A stretch of 64,000 nucleotides of DNA, from assembly GCF_015672735.1 (NCBI RefSeq), contig NZ_JADABY010000057.1:1-64000 (forward strand). Direction: 5' to 3'. Position 1 is the first letter of the stretch; the number at the start of each line of letters is the position of its first letter. A model generated the notes under the pieces. It did no database searches, was not told the origin of the DNA, and worked only from the letters and a program-made list of their open reading frames with translations. Below, one piece after another: positions 19,643-30,071 of this stretch. The DNA comes from Citrobacter sp. Res13-Sevr-PEB04-36 (lineage in GTDB: Bacteria > Pseudomonadota > Gammaproteobacteria > Enterobacterales > Enterobacteriaceae). The translations under genes were made by a program, and so were the position numbers.

Positions 19643-20377
19643 TTATCCTACACGTAATTTTTGCGCCGCACGTACCGGATGTGCCGCAGCACTGGCGTTC
19701 AGGTCCAGATCACGACTTTGCAGTAACAGCACCTGTGCCGCAACATCACCCAGCATGGCTTTATAGCTGCCAATCTGACGGGCGAAGATGTTGTAGATAA
19801 CAACAGCAGGAATAGCGGCAACCAGACCAATCGCAGTTGCCAGCAGCGCTTCTGCAATTCCCGGCGCAACCACTGCCAGGTTCGTTGTTTGCGTTTGTGC
19901 AATACCGATGAAGCTATTCATGATGCCCCATACTGTACCGAACAGACCCACAAAGGGAGAGATAGCCCCAATGGTCGCCAGGTATCCATTACCCCGCCCC
20001 ATATGACGCCCTACAGCTGCAACGCGACGTTCCAGGCGGAACCCGGTACGTTCTTTAATCCCTTCGTTATCATCGCTGCCTTCTGACAGTTCCAGCTCGT
20101 TCTGCGCTTCGTTAATTAACATCGCGCCCAGGCTTTTGGCATCGAATCCAGCGGCAATCTCACTAGCTTGATCTAAAGAGCGGGCTTCAGCCAACTGTTG
20201 TTGTTCGCGCTTAAGACGACGCTTCTGCGTAAAGAACTCAAGGCTCTTACTAAAGAAGATAGCCCAGGTGACCACGGACGCCAAAATCAGTCCAATCATC
20301 ACGCACTTAACCACGATATCGGCGTGCTGATACATACCCCAAACGGAAAGGTCCGTCTGCATCAAATTATTACCCAC
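19643..20377 (-). CDS. exbB: TonB-system proton channel subunit ExbB
   Basis: 244-residue MotA/TolQ/ExbB-family membrane protein, same length as in E. coli. Three transmembrane helices lie at about 16-39, 128-155 and 162-194; GLFGTVWGIMNSF and ALLATAIGLVAAIPAVVIYN are the conserved channel segments. It forms the pentameric channel around ExbD. A Fur box is seen 64 bases upstream. Confidence 0.97.
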   Translation of the reverse strand: MGNNLMQTDLSVWGMYQHADIVVKCVMIGLILASVVTWAIFFSKSLEFFTQKRRLKREQQQLAEARSLDQASEIAAGFDAKSLGAMLINEAQNELELSEGSDDNEGIKERTGFRLERRVAAVGRHMGRGNGYLATIGAISPFVGLFGTVWGIMNSFIGIAQTQTTNLAVVAPGIAEALLATAIGLVAAIPAVVIYNIFARQIGSYKAMLGDVAAQVLLLQSRDLDLNASAAAHPVRAAQKLRVG

Positions 20378-20440
20378 TCTGTATCTCCAGGACGCAAATC
20401 ACAAAATCTGAGCGTAATGATATCAAAACGACGTCGAATT

Positions 20441-20459
20441 GATAGTCGTTCTCATTACT
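20441..20459. promoter_or_regulatory. Fur box upstream of exbB
   Basis: GATAGTCGTTCTCATTACT matches the 19-base Fur consensus GATAATGATAATCATTATC at 12 positions, including GATA and TCATTA. The place fits iron repression of exbBD known in E. coli. Confidence 0.65.
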
Positions 20460-20593
20460 ATTTACATAGTGCCGCACCTTTGGTTTCTTTTCCTTGCGCT
20501 TACGCAGTAAAAAAGTCAGCAGACACATTTTGGGACTATTTTCTACTTTATGACCCTTCTGCAGGATGCGTCGCCGAAGATCCATGTTAGTTT

Positions 20594-20609
20594 AGACATC
20601 CAGACGTAT
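20594..20609. promoter_or_regulatory. Tandem MetJ boxes upstream of metC
   Basis: AGACATCC followed directly by AGACGTAT; the MetJ half-site consensus is AGACGTCT, matched 6/8 and 7/8. Two adjacent 8-base boxes are the minimal MetJ operator. They lie 19 bases before the metC start. Confidence 0.7.
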
Positions 20610-20627
20610 AAAAACAGGTAAACCGAC

Positions 20628-21815
20628 ATGGCAGATAAGCATCTAGAAACCAAGCTCGTTCAGGCAGGACGCAGTAAAAAGTACACGCAGGGTTCCGTCA
20701 ATAGCGTGATCCAACGCGCCTCTTCGCTGGTATTTGAATCCGTTGAGGCCAAAAAACAGGCCACCCACAACCGCGCTAACGGTGCGCTTTTTTACGGCCG
20801 TCGCGGCACGCTGACACATTTCTCCCTGCAGGAAGCGATGTGCGAACTGGAAGGCGGCGCAGGATGCGCCCTCTTTCCCTGCGGCGCCGCAGCCGTTGCC
20901 AACACGATTCTGGCCTTTGTTGAACAGGGCGATCACGTGCTGATGACCAACACGGCCTATGAACCAAGCCAGGATTTTTGCACGAAGATTCTCGGCAAAC
21001 TCGGCGTAACCACCGGCTGGTTCGATCCGTTAGTAGGCGCCGACATTGTGAAACACCTCCAGCCGAACACCAAAGTAGTATTTCTGGAATCACCCGGATC
21101 CGTCACAATGGAAGTACATGATGTTCCAGCGATTGTCGCCGCCGTCAGAAGCGTGGCACCGGACGCTATCATCATAATCGATAACACCTGGGCTGCCGGG
21201 GTGCTGTTCAACGCGCTGGATTTTGGTATCGACATCTCGATTCAGGCGGGCACCAAATACCTGATTGGCCATTCCGATGCAATGGTCGGTACGGCGGTGT
21301 CGAATGCCCGCTGCTGGGACCAACTGCGCGAAAACGCCTATTTAATGGGGCAAATGCTGGACGCAGATACCGCTTATATGACCAGCCGCGGACTGCGCAC
21401 CCTGGGCGTTCGTCTGCGCCAGCATCACGAAAGCAGCCTGAAAGTTGCAGAGTGGCTGGCCGATCACCCGCAGGTAGCCCGCGTCAATCATCCCGCACTT
21501 CCCGGCAGCAAAGGGCACGAATTCTGGAAACGTGATTTTACCGGCAGCAGCGGCCTGTTCTCATTTGTGTTGAATAAGAAGCTGAACAATGACGAGCTGT
21601 CAGCGTATCTGGATCACTTCAATCTATTCAGCATGGCCTACTCCTGGGGCGGATTTGAATCACTGATTCTGGCCAATCAGCCCGAACACATTGCCGCTAT
21701 CCGCCCAGAAGGCAAAGTGGACTTCAGCGGAACGCTCATCCGTTTACATATCGGTTTAGAAAATGTTGACGATCTGATTGCGGATTTAGCCGCCGGATTT
21801 GCCAGAATCGAGTAA
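20628..21815 (+). CDS. metC: Cystathionine beta-lyase
   Basis: 395-residue PLP enzyme, same length as E. coli MetC, which splits cystathionine to homocysteine, pyruvate and ammonia in methionine synthesis. The PLP lysine is Lys210 in [13 protein letters not shown]; Tyr111 and the FYGRRGTLT substrate loop are present. It is cytoplasmic. MetJ boxes lie directly upstream, and the start is preceded by ACAGG. Confidence 0.97.
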   Translation: MADKHLETKLVQAGRSKKYTQGSVNSVIQRASSLVFESVEAKKQATHNRANGALFYGRRGTLTHFSLQEAMCELEGGAGCALFPCGAAAVANTILAFVEQGDHVLMTNTAYEPSQDFCTKILGKLGVTTGWFDPLVGADIVKHLQPNTKVVFLESPGSVTMEVHDVPAIVAAVRSVAPDAIIIIDNTWAAGVLFNALDFGIDISIQAGTKYLIGHSDAMVGTAVSNARCWDQLRENAYLMGQMLDADTAYMTSRGLRTLGVRLRQHHESSLKVAEWLADHPQVARVNHPALPGSKGHEFWKRDFTGSSGLFSFVLNKKLNNDELSAYLDHFNLFSMAYSWGGFESLILANQPEHIAAIRPEGKVDFSGTLIRLHIGLENVDDLIADLAAGFARIE

Positions 21816-21946
21816 CATTGCCGCAGTTGGACATATATGCAGACACTTCTGGTGGAAAAGTCTGCAATTGTTGCGTCCGGGATCAAGGCATCCCGGACAA
21901 TTCAGGAGTACAATCCACGCATAAACGCTGTTCCACAGGAAAGTCC

Positions 21947-22606
21947 ATGGTTGTCATTCAAGATATTATCTCCGCGCTCTGGCAACACGATTTTGCCGCG
22001 CTGGCGGATCCGCACGTTGTGAGCGTGGTGTACTTCGTGATGTTTGCCACGCTGTTTTTAGAAAATGGTCTGCTGCCTGCTTCCTTTTTACCCGGAGATA
22101 GCCTGCTGTTACTGGCCGGGGCGCTGATCGCGCAAGACGTGATGAGCTTTATCCCGACGATTGCTATTCTGACGGCAGCCGCCAGTCTGGGCTGTTGGCT
22201 GAGCTATATTCAGGGGCGCTGGTTGGGTAACACGCGAACAGTGAAAAGCTGGCTGGCGCAATTGCCTGAAAAATATCATCAGCGTGCCACTTGTATGTTT
22301 GACCAACACGGTCTGATGGCGCTACTCGCTGGACGTTTCCTGGCATTTGTTCGCACCCTGCTGCCGACAATGGCGGGAATTTCCGGTCTGCCTAACCGCC
22401 GGTTCCAGTTCTTTAATTGGTTGAGCGGCCTACTGTGGGTCACCGTGGTCACCAGCTTTGGCTATGCGCTCAGCATGATCCCATTCGTTAAACGCCATGA
22501 AGATCAGGTGATGACCTTCCTGATGATCCTGCCCCTCGCCCTGTTAACCGCAGGCCTGTTAGGCACCTTGTTTGTGGTGATTAAAAAAAAATGCTGTAGC
22601 GCCTGA
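21947..22606 (+). CDS. yghB: DedA-family inner-membrane protein YghB
   Basis: 219-residue DedA protein, same length as E. coli YghB, which with YqjA supports proton-motive-force balance, cell division and drug resistance. Motifs seen are [39 protein letters not shown] and [10 protein letters not shown], with four or more membrane helices. The ATG at 21947 has CAGGAAAG seven bases upstream; the longer open frame to 21818 has no similarity. Confidence 0.95.
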   Translation: MVVIQDIISALWQHDFAALADPHVVSVVYFVMFATLFLENGLLPASFLPGDSLLLLAGALIAQDVMSFIPTIAILTAAASLGCWLSYIQGRWLGNTRTVKSWLAQLPEKYHQRATCMFDQHGLMALLAGRFLAFVRTLLPTMAGISGLPNRRFQFFNWLSGLLWVTVVTSFGYALSMIPFVKRHEDQVMTFLMILPLALLTAGLLGTLFVVIKKKCCSA

Positions 22607-22618
22607 GCAGGCACTGTC

Positions 22619-22646
22619 GCCATCCGGTACACATCGCCGGATGGTG
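22619..22646. repeat. REP-type hairpin
   Basis: CGCCATCCGG-tacacatcg-CCGGATGGTG lies between the convergent yghB and yqhC genes and likely ends both transcripts. Confidence 0.75.
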
Positions 22647-22671
22647 TTTCGCTTATCCTGCCGACAAAAAA

Positions 22672-23571
22672 TTAGCTCCCCTGCATCGTACGAATTCTTG
22701 CCGCATCTTCCCCCGGCGTTACACCAAAGTACCGTTTAAACTCCCGACTAAACTGCGACGCGCTCTCATAGCCAACCCGCATTGCTGCCGCACTGGCCTT
22801 CATGCCATCATGAATAATCATCATTCGCGCCTTGTGCAAGCGATAGCTCTTCAGATACTGCAGCGGCGAGGTACTGGTCACCGATTTAAAATTATGATGA
22901 AACGCCGACACGCTCATGTTGGCTTCTGCCGCCAGTTGCTCAACGTTAAGGTTCTCGGTGTACTTGTTTTCGATGCGCTTCAGCACGCGACTGATCAAAC
23001 TGAAATGCGTCTGACGACTGACCAACGCAAGCAGCGCACCACCGCGCGGTCCGGTCAGCACATGGTACAAAATCTCCCGGATAATCTGTTTGCCCAGAAT
23101 TCGTGCATCCAGCGGTCGTTCCATCACATCCAGTAAACGCTCAGCCGCGCAAAGAATCTCATCAGAAAGCGTGGCGGAGTTAATCCCACTCGCGGCCATT
23201 GAAGGCTGGAACAACTCATCTTCGCCAATGTCCATCAGGAGCTCCTGCAATTGCAGGATATCGACATTCAGACGCAGACCGGCCAACGGTACCCCCGGTG
23301 TTGCATACGTTTCACATTCAAAGGGTAAAGGTACGGTGAGCAGCAAATATTCGTTGGCGTCATAACGAAATACACGCTCATTGATATAACCAATTTTATG
23401 ACCCGAGAAGAGAAATATGATGCCAGGTTCATACATCACAGGGGTGCGCAGCCCAGGCTCCGTGCCATACAGTAAACGCACATCTGGTAGCAGCCCAATG
23501 AGATTATTTTCATTGTTTTTCAGCTGTTTAATTTTATCTGTCAGCAGGAGACAGATCTCATTACGGTTCAT
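22672..23571 (-). CDS. yqhC: AraC-family regulator of yqhD-dkgA
   Basis: 299-residue AraC/XylS regulator matching E. coli YqhC, which activates yqhD and dkgA in response to reactive aldehydes such as glyoxal and furfural. The N-terminal ligand domain covers about 1-190. The two HTH motifs are at about 205-290 ([40 protein letters not shown]). The start is uncertain: ATG codons at 23571 and 23589 are both open and neither has a strong ribosome site. It is divergent from yqhD. Confidence 0.92.
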   Translation of the reverse strand: MNRNEICLLLTDKIKQLKNNENNLIGLLPDVRLLYGTEPGLRTPVMYEPGIIFLFSGHKIGYINERVFRYDANEYLLLTVPLPFECETYATPGVPLAGLRLNVDILQLQELLMDIGEDELFQPSMAASGINSATLSDEILCAAERLLDVMERPLDARILGKQIIREILYHVLTGPRGGALLALVSRQTHFSLISRVLKRIENKYTENLNVEQLAAEANMSVSAFHHNFKSVTSTSPLQYLKSYRLHKARMMIIHDGMKASAAAMRVGYESASQFSREFKRYFGVTPGEDAARIRTMQGS

Positions 23572-23766
23572 AGAGCACCATTTCGTCATTGAATTGCAAC
23601 ACCCATAGTGTGCGCATTTTTATCCGTTTTCTCCAGTAGCCTGTAGAAATAGGCAAGACATTGGCAGAAATGAGCATTGAGAGGAACACGTCTGACGACC
23701 ACAATGTTCATCATCAGGCAGACACTCACCTGCCCTCTTTTTTTTACCCACACAAGGGAACGAGCA

Positions 23767-24930
23767 ATGAATAACTTTAACCTCCATACCCCAACCCGCA
23801 TTTTATTCGGTAAAGGCGCTATCGCTGAACTGCGCGATCAAATCCCTCAGGATGCTCGCGTGCTGATTACCTACGGCGGCGGCAGCGTGAAAAAAACCGG
23901 CGTACTGGCACAGGTTCAGGATGCCCTGAAAGGTCTGGATGTGCTGGAGTTTGGCGGTATTGAGCCGAACCCGTCTTATGAAACGCTGATGAATGCGGTA
24001 AAAATCGTGCGTGATGAAAAAGTGACGTTCCTGCTGGCGGTAGGCGGCGGTTCGGTACTGGATGGCACAAAATTCATCGCGGCTGCGGCACAGTATGCGG
24101 ACGGTGTCGATCCGTGGCGCATTCTGGAAACCCACGGCAACGACGTAAAAAGCGCCATCCCGATGGGCTCTGTTTTGACCCTGCCGGCAACCGGATCTGA
24201 ATCTAACTCCGGCGCGGTAATTTCACGTAAAACCACCGGCGATAAGCTGGCCTTTATGACGCCGTTTGTGCAGCCGGTCTTTGCCGTGCTGGATCCGGTT
24301 TACACCTACACCCTGCCGCCACGTCAGGTAGCGAACGGCGTGGTAGATGCGTTTGTTCATACTGTAGAGCAGTACGTGACTTATCCGGTCAATGGCAAAA
24401 TTCAGGACCGCTTTGCCGAAGGTATTTTGCTCACATTGGTAGAAGAGGGCCCGAAAGCGTTGCTGGAGCCGGAAAACTACGATGTACGTGCTAACGTCAT
24501 GTGGGCTGCGACCCAGGCGCTGAACGGTCTGATTGGCGCAGGCGTACCGCAGGATTGGGCTACCCATATGCTGGGTCACGAACTGACGGCAATGCACGGT
24601 CTCGATCACGCGCAAACGCTGGCCATTGTCCTGCCGGCACTGTGGAATGAAAAACGCGACACCAAGCGCGCCAAACTGCTGCAATACGCGGAGCGCGTCT
24701 GGAATATCACCGAAGGGAGTGATGACCAGCGTATCGATGCCGCCATTGCCGCGACGCGTCAATTCTTCGAGCAGATGGGCGTCCCAACCCGTATGTCCGA
24801 CTACGATCTGGACGGCAGTTCCATCCCGGCGTTGCTGGAAAAACTGGCAGCACACGGTGGCACTCAACTGGGCGAACATCAGGACATTACGCTGGACGTC
24901 AGCCGCCGCATTTACGAAGCGGCACGCTAG
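23767..24930 (+). CDS. yqhD: NADPH-dependent aldehyde/alcohol reductase YqhD
   Basis: 387-residue iron-type (family III) dehydrogenase, same length as E. coli YqhD, which reduces butanal, furfural, glyoxal and other aldehydes with NADPH. The Rossmann motif VGGGSVLDGTKFIA and metal-site region HGLDHAQTL are present. The start at 23767 gives MNNFNLHTPTRIL after AGGGAACGAGC; the open frame to 23677 is upstream sequence. It is under the divergent YqhC regulator. Confidence 0.97.
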   Translation: MNNFNLHTPTRILFGKGAIAELRDQIPQDARVLITYGGGSVKKTGVLAQVQDALKGLDVLEFGGIEPNPSYETLMNAVKIVRDEKVTFLLAVGGGSVLDGTKFIAAAAQYADGVDPWRILETHGNDVKSAIPMGSVLTLPATGSESNSGAVISRKTTGDKLAFMTPFVQPVFAVLDPVYTYTLPPRQVANGVVDAFVHTVEQYVTYPVNGKIQDRFAEGILLTLVEEGPKALLEPENYDVRANVMWAATQALNGLIGAGVPQDWATHMLGHELTAMHGLDHAQTLAIVLPALWNEKRDTKRAKLLQYAERVWNITEGSDDQRIDAAIAATRQFFEQMGVPTRMSDYDLDGSSIPALLEKLAAHGGTQLGEHQDITLDVSRRIYEAAR

Positions 24931-24990
24931 GTTTTTTGACCTCTGACTTTCGTTTTTGGGTATTTATACCAGGCTTAAGTCACACAAACC

Positions 24991-25011
24991 TCACCGGGGC
25001 TGCTCCGGTGA
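24991..25011. terminator. Hairpin after yqhD
   Basis: TCACCGG-ggctgct-CCGGTGA is a perfect seven-pair stem 60 bases past yqhD. Only a short T-rich tail follows, so read-through to dkgA remains possible. Confidence 0.5.
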
Positions 25012-25043
25012 ACTCAATTTACACCCAATAATTCATGATGCTT

Positions 25044-25140
25044 CGAGGCGGCAATTGAGTGAATCCCCGGGAGCGTACATAAGTACGTGACCGGGGTAAA
25101 CGCAAGCAGCCAACAAAGAGGCAGCCTGAAGGATTCAGTG
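25044..25140. repeat. About 95-base intergenic repeat, copy 1
   Basis: GAGGCGGCAATTGAGTGAATCC leads into a nested hairpin (CCCCGG 25065-25070, CGTAC-ataa-GTACG 25074-25087, CCGGGG 25091-25096) and a tail GCAGCCAAC...GCAGCCTGAA. A second copy aligns at 59707-59803. It may be a dispersed enteric repeat whose name I cannot confirm. It lies directly before the dkgA ribosome site. Confidence 0.7.
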
Positions 25141-25151
25141 TAGGGGGAATT

Positions 25152-25979
25152 ATGACCGGTCCAACCATTATCAAGCTACAGGATGGTAACGTCATGCCGC
25201 AACTGGGCCTGGGGGTCTGGAAGGCAAGTAATGAGGAAGTCATCTCCGCGATCCATAACGCGCTGGAAGTCGGTTATCGCTCTATTGATACCGCTGCCGC
25301 GTATAAAAATGAAGACGGTGTCGGTAAAGCATTACGCGACTGCGGCGTGCCCCGGGAGGAGTTGTTCATCACCACTAAACTGTGGAATGACGACCAGAAA
25401 CGTCCCCGTGAAGCGCTGCTCGAAAGCATGGAAAAACTCCAGCTCGATTACCTCGATCTTTACCTCATGCACTGGCCCGTCCCGGCGATCGACCATTACG
25501 TGGAAGCATGGGAAAACATGATCGACCTGCAAAAACAAGGGTTCATCAAAAGCATCGGCGTATGCAACTTCCAGATCAATCATCTCCAGCGCCTGATGGA
25601 TGAAACAGGCGTTGCACCCGTCATCAATCAAATCGAACTACACCCGCTATTACAGCAGCGGCAGCTTCATGCCTGGAACGCCACGCATAAAATCCAGACC
25701 GAATCCTGGAGCCCGCTGGCACAAGGTGGCAAAGATGTGTTCGATCAAAAGATAGTTCGCGATCTCGCCGAAAAATACGGTAAATCACCGGCACAAATTG
25801 TCATTCGCTGGCATCTGGATAGCGGCCTGGTGGTGATCCCGAAATCGGTCACCCCTTCGCGTATCGCGGAAAACTTTGACGTCTGGGACTTCCGTCTGGA
25901 TAAAGATGAATTAGGCGAAATAGCCAAACTCGACCAGGGCAAACGCCTGGGGCCGGACCCAGACCAGTTCGGCGGCTAA
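25152..25979 (+). CDS. dkgA: 2,5-diketo-D-gluconate / methylglyoxal reductase A
   Basis: 275-residue aldo-keto reductase, same length as E. coli DkgA (YqhE), which reduces 2,5-diketo-D-gluconate, methylglyoxal and beta-keto esters with NADPH. Catalytic residues sit in SIDTAAAYKNE (Asp, Tyr), ITTKLWND (Lys) and YLMHWPVP (His). The cofactor site is VIPKSVTPSRIAEN. AGGGGG precedes the ATG by four bases. It follows yqhD by 221 bases. Confidence 0.97.
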   Translation: MTGPTIIKLQDGNVMPQLGLGVWKASNEEVISAIHNALEVGYRSIDTAAAYKNEDGVGKALRDCGVPREELFITTKLWNDDQKRPREALLESMEKLQLDYLDLYLMHWPVPAIDHYVEAWENMIDLQKQGFIKSIGVCNFQINHLQRLMDETGVAPVINQIELHPLLQQRQLHAWNATHKIQTESWSPLAQGGKDVFDQKIVRDLAEKYGKSPAQIVIRWHLDSGLVVIPKSVTPSRIAENFDVWDFRLDKDELGEIAKLDQGKRLGPDPDQFGG

Positions 25980-25992
25980 TCCCTTCTCTCCA

Positions 25993-26012
25993 GCCCGGCA
26001 TCTCCGCCGGGC
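25993..26012. terminator. Hairpin terminator after dkgA
   Basis: GCCCGGC-atctcc-GCCGGGC, seven GC-rich pairs, begins 13 bases after the dkgA stop codon and is followed by CCTTCCT. Confidence 0.6.
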
Positions 26013-26118
26013 CCTTCCTGTATGGAAATATCAAGAAACAATTCACTTACATTTATTGATGTATTTATTACAGTCACTAGAGCAGCATTACGCCACATAA
26101 CCTACTAATTATTCACCA

Positions 26119-26143
26119 AATATATTCATAATATGAATATATT
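26119..26143. promoter_or_regulatory. Perfect 25-bp palindrome, operator-like
   Basis: AATATATTCATA-A-TATGAATATATT is a perfect 12-bp inverted repeat around one base, 24 bases before the transporter start. The symmetry and position suggest a dimeric regulator site, but no regulator gene is adjacent and I cannot name the protein. Confidence 0.6.
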
Positions 26144-26167
26144 CACAATCTCTATAGGTGTGTGACC

Positions 26168-27621
26168 GTGGCTGAGAAAAAAGCTCAGGGCGTCAAATGG
26201 CTCCCATTGATTCTAATAATTTTAATTTCTGCCGGGCTCTGGCAGCTTACCCCACCAACGGGGTTAAGCGCTTCCGCCTGGCACTCGGCGATTATCTTCG
26301 TGGCCACTATCGCCTCCATCGTGGCAAAAGTTCTGCCCATTGGCGCAGTCGGTATTATTGGCATAACCGTCTTTGCCCTCGCCTATGCTGCCGGGGATAA
26401 AACCGCCAGCGGCGCGATTACCACCGCCCTGAGCGAACTGAACAGCTCGCTTATCTGGCTGATCGTCGTTGCCTTTATGATCGCCCGCGGGTTTATCAAA
26501 ACCGGCCTCGGTCGACGCATCGCCCTACAGATGATCCGCCTGCTCGGTAAGCGCACGCTCGGACTCGCCTACGGCCTGGCGTTTGCCGACCTGATCCTCT
26601 CCCCCGCGATGCCCAGCAATACCGCACGCTGTGGTGGCGTCATCTATCCGATAGCCGACTCGCTGGCACGCAGTTTTCATTCTAATCCGGAAGATGAATC
26701 GCGCAGCAAAATCGGTACCTTCCTCATTACCTGTATTGGCAACGTCAACGACGTCACCGCGGCACTGTTCATGACAGGTTATACCGGCAACCTTCTGGCG
26801 GTAAAACTGGCGGCCAACGCCGGAGTCACGCTGACGTGGGGAAGCTGGTTTATGGCGGCGCTGCTGCCTTGCATGGTGTCTTTGCTGCTGGTTCCATTGC
26901 TGGTGTACTGGTTGGTACGCCCGGAAATTAAACACACCCCGGATGCGCCGAACCTGGCTCGTAAGGAGCTGGCGGAAATGGGTAGCATGTCACGCGGCGA
27001 ATGGTTGATGCTGGGCACCGTTGGCGTTCTGCTGGTGCTGTGGATTTTTGGCGATACGCTAGGCGTCGATGCCACCACCGCGTCGTTCGTTGGGCTCTCT
27101 ATTTTACTGCTCAGCGGCGTGCTGAGCTGGGAAGACGTCAAAAGCGAAAAAGGGGCATGGGACACGCTGATTTGGTTCGCTGCACTGCTGATGATGGCAA
27201 ACCAGTTGAAAAACTCGGTTTCACCACCTAGTTTGGCAATCTGATCGGCGATAGCCTCAGCAGCACCATGCATGGCACCAGTTGGGTGGTCGTCCTGCTA
27301 CTGCTTAACGCCGCCTACTTCTACACCCACTACTTTTTTGCGAGTGGAAATGCGCAGATCGCCGCATTGTACGCGGTGTTCCTTGGCGTCGGCCTGCATC
27401 TGAATATCCCGGCAGCCCCGACCGCGTTGATGCTGGCTTTCACCAGCAGCCTGTACTGCTCTCTCACCCAGTACACACATGCGCGTGGTCCGATCCTGTT
27501 TGGTGCGGGGTATGTGCCAACGGGCGTCTGGTGGCGGACAGGGTTTATCGTCAGCCTGGTTAACCAGGCGGTCTTTATTACCGTGGGGCTGATGTGGTGG
27601 AAGGTGTTGGGGCTGTACTAA
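26168..27621 (+). pseudogene. Broken DASS-family anion transporter (TtdT/CitT/YbhI-like)
   Basis: Multi-helix transporter of the divalent-anion:Na+ symporter family, with the SNT motif in SPAMPSNTARCGGVIYPI. The intact protein would be about 484 residues, like TtdT or CitT. Two lesions fall 16 bases apart. A five-A run at 27209-27213 is one A short, so the frame stops at 27242-27244. In the restored frame TAG at 27229-27231 replaces an expected tryptophan codon before FGNLIGDSL. The downstream part (27268-27621) is still open. The GTG at 26168 has AGG nine bases upstream; another GTG at 26162 is possible. The substrate, presumably a di- or tricarboxylate, is inferred from family only. Confidence 0.85.
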
Positions 27622-27630
27622 AACAGATTT

Positions 27631-27694
27631 GCCGGATGGCGGTGCAAGCACCTCATCCGGCCTTCAATACATGACCCGGTAAGCGCTACCGGGC
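27631..27694. repeat. REP/BIME pair
   Basis: GCCGGATGGCGGTGCAAGCACCTCATCCGGC is followed by CCCGGTAAGCGCTACCGGG. Both are REP-type palindromes between the broken transporter and the convergent ygiQ. Confidence 0.85.
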
Positions 27695-27701
27695 TTCAGG
27701 A

Positions 27702-29873
27702 TTAACGCCCTACTACTTTGCCACGCTTTTTATTCGCGGCAGGCGTCTGGCGCTGATGTGCAACAGGGGTGTGCTTGGTCAGTGCCGGACGAGTATGACG
27801 ATTCTGCCGACGTGCTTCGCGCATCTCTTCCAGCGTAGGCGATGGAACCAGACATTCGCGACGACCGCCAATCAGATGTTTTTTACCCATATCTTCCAGC
27901 GCCTGGCGAATTAACGGCCAGTTAGCCGGATCGTGGTAACGCAGCAGCGCTTTATGTAAACGACGCTGCTTATCGCCTTTCGGCACCACCACGTCTTCAC
28001 TCTTATAACCAATTTTACCCAGCGGGTTTTTCCCGGTGTAATACATGGTTGTCGAGTTCGCCAGCGGCGACGGGTAGAAGTTCTGTACCTGATCCAGGCG
28101 GAAACGACGTTGTTTCAGCCACAGCGCCAGATTCACCATATCTTCGTCACGCGTACCCGGGTGCGCAGAGATAAAGTAAGGGATGAGATACTGCTCTTTA
28201 CCGGCCTGCTTCGAGTAGGTGTCGAACAGCTCTTTAAAGCGGTCGTAGCTACCCATGCCCGGCTTCATCATCTTCGACAGCGGACCTTCTTCGGTATGTT
28301 CCGGTGCAATCTTCAGATAACCGCCGACGTGGTGGGTCGCCAGCTCTTTGATGTAGCGCGGGTCTTCCACGGCGATGTCGTAGCGCACGCCGGACGCAAT
28401 CAAGATCTTTTTGATGCCTTTCAAATCACGCGCGCGACGATAGAGGTTAATCGTCGGTTCGTGGTTGGTGTCCATATGCGGGCAGATGTCCGGATAAACG
28501 CACGACAGACGACGGCAGGTCTGTTCCGCGCGCGGCGACTTACAGCGCAGCATGTACATGTTGGCCGTTGGGCCGCCCAGATCGGAAATCACACCAGTGA
28601 AGCCAGGTACGGTATCGCGAATCGCCTCGATCTCGTTGATGATCGAATCTTCCGAACGGCTCTGGATGATGCGTCCTTCATGCTCGGTGATCGAACAGAA
28701 AGAACAGCCGCCAAAACAGCCACGCATAATGTTGATGGAAAAACGGATCATCTCGTAGGCCGGAATACGGCTGCTACCATATGCCGGGTGTGGGACACGT
28801 TTATACGGCAGCGCGAAGACGCTATCCATCTCTTCGGTCGACAGCGGGATCGCCGGCGGGTTAACCCAGATGTAGCGGTCGCCGTGTTTTTGCATCAGGG
28901 CGCGTGCGCAGCCAGGGTTGGTTTCGTGGTGCAGAATACGTGAGGCGTGGGCGTACAACACTTTGTCGCCTTTCACCTTCTCATAAGACGGCAGCAGTAC
29001 GTAGGTTTTTTCCCACGGCTTCGGGCGCGCAGGCTGAACGGTCACCGCTTTGGCTTCCTGCTTTTTAGGCGCTACTGGCTTGTTATCTGCACACGGTAAA
29101 TCTTCACCGTACGGATGCGGGATAGGGTCAATTTTCCCCGGGGTATCCAGACGCGTGGAATCTACACCGCTCCAGCCTGGCAGCGCTTCTTTAACCATAA
29201 TCGCGGTATTACGCACGTCGCGGATCTGGTCGATGGTTTCACCCATCGCCAGGCGGTGTGCGACTTCAACCAGCGGACGTTCACCGTTGCCGAACATCAG
29301 CATATCCGCTTTGGAATCCACCAGCACCGAGCGGCGCACAGTATCAGACCAGTAATCGTAATGCGCGGTACGACGCAGGCTGGCTTCAATACCACCAAGG
29401 ATCACCGGCACGTCTTTCCATGCTTCACGACAACGTTGGGTATAAACCAGCGTGGCGCGGTCCGGGCGCTTACCGGCGACGTTGTCCGGCGTATAGGCAT
29501 CATCATGGCGCAGGCGACGATCGGCGGTATAGCGGTTGATCATCGAGTCCATGTTACCGGCGGTTACGCCGAAGAACAGATTCGGTTTACCCAGACGCAT
29601 AAAGTCGTCTTTACTGTTCCAGTCCGGCTGGGCGATAATCCCGACGCGAAAACCCTGGGCTTCCAGCATACGGCCACAAATGGCCATACCGAAACTCGGG
29701 TGATCAACATAGGCATCACCGGTAACCAGAATAATGTCGCAGCTATCCCAGCCAAGTTGGTCCATCTCTTCTCGCGACATAGGCAGAAACGGCGCGGGGC
29801 CAAAACAGGCGGCCCAGTACTGCGGCCAGGAGAAAAGGTCTCTGTCCGGTTGGATCAGGGATATTGCGCTCAT
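27702..29873 (-). CDS. ygiQ: Radical SAM protein YgiQ (UPF0313)
   Basis: 723-residue radical-SAM protein matching E. coli YgiQ, whose reaction is not established. A B12-binding-like N-terminal region (about 40-200) precedes the SAM domain, with the cluster motif CFGGCSFC (CxxxCxxC). The basic C-terminal tail (about 690-723, rich in R, K, T and Q) resembles other family members. E. coli K-12 carries a disrupted version; here the frame is intact. Confidence 0.95.
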   Translation of the reverse strand: MSAISLIQPDRDLFSWPQYWAACFGPAPFLPMSREEMDQLGWDSCDIILVTGDAYVDHPSFGMAICGRMLEAQGFRVGIIAQPDWNSKDDFMRLGKPNLFFGVTAGNMDSMINRYTADRRLRHDDAYTPDNVAGKRPDRATLVYTQRCREAWKDVPVILGGIEASLRRTAHYDYWSDTVRRSVLVDSKADMLMFGNGERPLVEVAHRLAMGETIDQIRDVRNTAIMVKEALPGWSGVDSTRLDTPGKIDPIPHPYGEDLPCADNKPVAPKKQEAKAVTVQPARPKPWEKTYVLLPSYEKVKGDKVLYAHASRILHHETNPGCARALMQKHGDRYIWVNPPAIPLSTEEMDSVFALPYKRVPHPAYGSSRIPAYEMIRFSINIMRGCFGGCSFCSITEHEGRIIQSRSEDSIINEIEAIRDTVPGFTGVISDLGGPTANMYMLRCKSPRAEQTCRRLSCVYPDICPHMDTNHEPTINLYRRARDLKGIKKILIASGVRYDIAVEDPRYIKELATHHVGGYLKIAPEHTEEGPLSKMMKPGMGSYDRFKELFDTYSKQAGKEQYLIPYFISAHPGTRDEDMVNLALWLKQRRFRLDQVQNFYPSPLANSTTMYYTGKNPLGKIGYKSEDVVVPKGDKQRRLHKALLRYHDPANWPLIRQALEDMGKKHLIGGRRECLVPSPTLEEMREARRQNRHTRPALTKHTPVAHQRQTPAANKKRGKVVGR

Positions 29874-30071
29874 AATGCTTCCAAAAATGGTAAAAAAATA
29901 ATCAAAGGCCGAAGATTATACGCTGTATATCCGCCAGAAATGAAGCGGAGTCTGAGCCAGACGAGTAGAAAGTTAAATAAATTGTTAAATTTTACTACGC
30001 CAAATTTTTTCTATCATAATTGACAATATGTCTTGCCAGCTGGACCGGGTCTTTTTGGCGGGGGATTTCCA

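Noticed and set aside
20370-20585. Minus-strand 71-codon frame upstream of exbB
   Set aside because: It covers the Fur box and promoter region and has no similarity or ribosome site; it looks like non-coding DNA.
28110-30023. Plus-strand open frames of 277 and 302 codons opposite ygiQ
   Set aside because: They mirror the codon pattern of ygiQ and have no recognisable domain.
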